Shown here: one piece after another, positions 62,821 to 64,000 of the stretch
Layout: every line of letters begins with the position of its first letter
How positions within the stretch are numbered: the first letter of the stretch is position 1
From: Paenibacillus phytohabitans
GTDB lineage: Bacteria > Bacillota > Bacilli > Paenibacillales > Paenibacillaceae
DNA length: 64,000 bases
Direction: 5' to 3'
Assembly (NCBI RefSeq): GCF_013141775.1
Contig: NZ_WHOB01000018.1
Location: forward strand, 124,001-188,000
The notes under the pieces: generated by a model
Database searches by the model: none
What the model was told of the DNA's origin: nothing
Seen by the model: the letters and a program-made list of their open reading frames with translations, nothing else
Made by a program: the position numbers and the translations under genes

Positions 62821-63069
62821 ATGGCGACTCGTCAGCCGGATTTGGTGTTGATCAATTGGAGCCGGAACCCGTTAGTGCCCGGATCTGCACGCAGAATTAC
62901 CGCCAGCCGGGTTATCGGAAATGCCGAACCCTGCTTGCCCAGCTTAAGAACCAATGGATTGCTTAGCACGGCCTTAGCCTGTCTGCAGGACAACGACATC
63001 GGTTTCAGAATCGTATTCCGCAAAAAAACCTCAAGCATCAGCGGATATTTGTTACTCCAGCGTAATTGA
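62821..63069 (+). CDS. Uncharacterised 82-aa protein divergent from the agr-like unit
   Basis: Basic protein without signal or membrane segment; I do not recognise it. It begins MATRQPDLVLINWSRNP and ends SISGYLLLQRN. AGAAAGGGG lies nine bases ahead of ATG, and a terminator follows, so it is likely real. It lies 266 bp from and divergent to the agr-like operon, so it could be a target of its LytTR regulator. Confidence 0.6.
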   Translation: MATRQPDLVLINWSRNPLVPGSARRITASRVIGNAEPCLPSLRTNGLLSTALACLQDNDIGFRIVFRKKTSSISGYLLLQRN

Positions 63070-63082
63070 TAGGATTTCAGGG

Positions 63083-63112
63083 GTCTGGCTAATTGCCAGG
63101 CTCTTTTGTTTT
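63083..63112 (+). terminator. Terminator after the 82-aa protein gene
   Basis: GTCTGGC / GCCAGGC stem followed by TCTTTTGTTTT. Confidence 0.75.
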
Positions 63113-63233
63113 GCAGCTTCTCTTAGGGGACAAGCGTAACAAGTGAAGGGAATTCAGGCTTATTGCTGCCATTCTCTGGTCCACGCGGGATTAATATCGG
63201 GGGATTGTATGGTAAAATACACTAATACAAACA

Positions 63234-63278
63234 GAACATCCGCCGGTCTCTCCTGACCATACACCAACGGATGTTCAT
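63234..63278 (-). terminator. Terminator of the lipoprotein gene at 63299
   Basis: GAACATCCG / CGGATGTTC stem with a wide loop, 20 bp after the stop on the minus strand. Confidence 0.6.
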
Positions 63279-63298
63279 CGCTAAACAGGATTGTTAAT

Positions 63299-63790
63299 TT
63301 ATAATTCCGCCCATGTTACATTTAGCTCTACAGTACCTTCCTGGGAAGCCAAAGAACCGCCGATGATCGACCAGCTCTGCTTATTGTCTTTGGTGGTACC
63401 CTGGATAATCAGGTTCTTGTCATCAAGGGTCTGCGCAGAATCGCTTCCGAGTCTTGAAGAGAAATAATCCTGATAGAGCTTCGATACTGTATCCATGCTT
63501 TGCGTTGTGGTGAAGATCAGAAGAGCTGTCTTTTTGCCTTCGTTCTCTTCAGAATGGGAAAGCTTGATTTGAACATCCTCCGGCAGCGGGAAATCCTCCG
63601 GCAGATTCTCCGGCAGCTCTTGGGAAGCGGCAGAAGCATCCGGCTGAGCCGTAACTCCATTGTTCCCGGCGGACGGTGCAGAGGTCTGCATAGAATCAGT
63701 TGCAGGCACATCCGGCTGATTACTGCAGGCATTCACTGCCAACATGGATAACATCATCGATAAGGTCAAAATTAGTTTTTTGGTATACAC
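63299..63790 (-). CDS. Putative lipoprotein, uncharacterised
   Basis: Secreted lipoprotein of 163 residues. A signal (KKLILTLSMMLSML) ends in the lipobox AVNAC. A Ser/Ala/Pro/Gln-rich linker (about 25-60) leads to a small alpha/beta domain with LPEDFPLPEDVQI, then MDTVSKLYQDYFSSRLG and WSIIGGSLASQEGTVELNVTW. The start is GTG 63790 with AAGGAG seven bases ahead; eleven more codons upstream are in frame but unsupported. Confidence 0.72.
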   Translation of the reverse strand: MYTKKLILTLSMMLSMLAVNACSNQPDVPATDSMQTSAPSAGNNGVTAQPDASAASQELPENLPEDFPLPEDVQIKLSHSEENEGKKTALLIFTTTQSMDTVSKLYQDYFSSRLGSDSAQTLDDKNLIIQGTTKDNKQSWSIIGGSLASQEGTVELNVTWAEL

Positions 63791-63920
63791 AGCTTCACTC
63801 CTTAAGCGTTCTAGGCCTAACATTGCCAGTAAGATATGCAGGCTTACCGGATAATACCCTTTATGCTATTCCGCCAATCAGCTGATTGATTTAATTACAT
63901 CTATTCAAGGAGACATGGAT

Positions 63921-64000
63921 ATGGATAAGAAAAAAGACTCCTCCCAAGGCATCGCCCTGGGCTTATGCTTTGGTATAGTGTTTTGGATGGCTTTTGATAA
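63921..64000 (+). CDS. Small glycine-rich membrane protein, partial at window end
   Basis: ATG at 63921 with AAGGAG eight bases ahead. The visible 26 codons read MDKKKDSSQGIALGLCFG followed by IVFWMAFD; the window ends within the gene. It is a paralogue of the 39-residue protein at 56748. Confidence 0.6.
   Translation, partial: MDKKKDSSQGIALGLCFGIVFWMAFD

Overview
The window reads as chromosome of an endospore-forming Firmicute, most likely a Paenibacillus. The backbone genes (YlaN, Asp23, YugN, CcpA, AcuA/AcsA, SpeA, DUF1292, YuzF, T-box-controlled MetRS) are Bacillales-type, the backbone is moderately GC-rich, GGAGG-type ribosome sites and TTG/GTG starts are frequent, and several short intergenic repeat families are present. 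The genus is inferred from gene content, not from a database match.

Layout. 1-10 kb: M20 amidohydrolase, yugN-ftsW, Asp23, Ca2+/H+ antiporter, YlaN, an HPr-like protein without the phospho-histidine, M29 aminopeptidase, a lipoprotein and a GAF-GGDEF diguanylate cyclase. 10-26 kb: rpsD with its leader, a class A PBP, the divergent acsA/acuA pair, mtnN, ccpA, a PfpI protein, an ECF sigma/DUF4179 pair and a ptsG-ptsI operon whose promoter carries a possible CcpA site. 26-47 kb: a repeat-rich gap with a frameshifted nuclease-like gene, then aroA, rhodanese, aroK, gnd, an MFS transporter, speA, small proteins, an M50 protease, T-box-metG, an aldo/keto reductase, an HTH regulator and a creatininase/two-Nudix operon.

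The accessory part starts at tRNA-Val(GAC), 47264-47335. The tRNA 3' half is repeated perfectly (43 bp) at 54999-55041, which frames a visibly AT-rich island of about 7.7 kb. It carries a secreted Ig-like protein and a same-strand cluster: an unrecognised 423-residue protein, a Ser/Thr kinase and an HD domain fused to an Hsp90-like ATPase. No integrase is visible. The cluster has the look of a signalling or defence module. Right of the island lie decayed phage genes and a set of tiny membrane proteins.

57.6-64 kb: an AraC/GyrI-like regulator, a cupin, small conserved proteins and a compact agr-like quorum-sensing operon on the minus strand. That operon holds a seven-helix membrane protein resembling an AgrC sensor without its kinase, AgrB, a 44-residue AgrD missed by length-limited ORF calling, and a LytTR regulator without a receiver domain. 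The window ends inside another tiny glycine-rich membrane protein gene related to the one at 56748.
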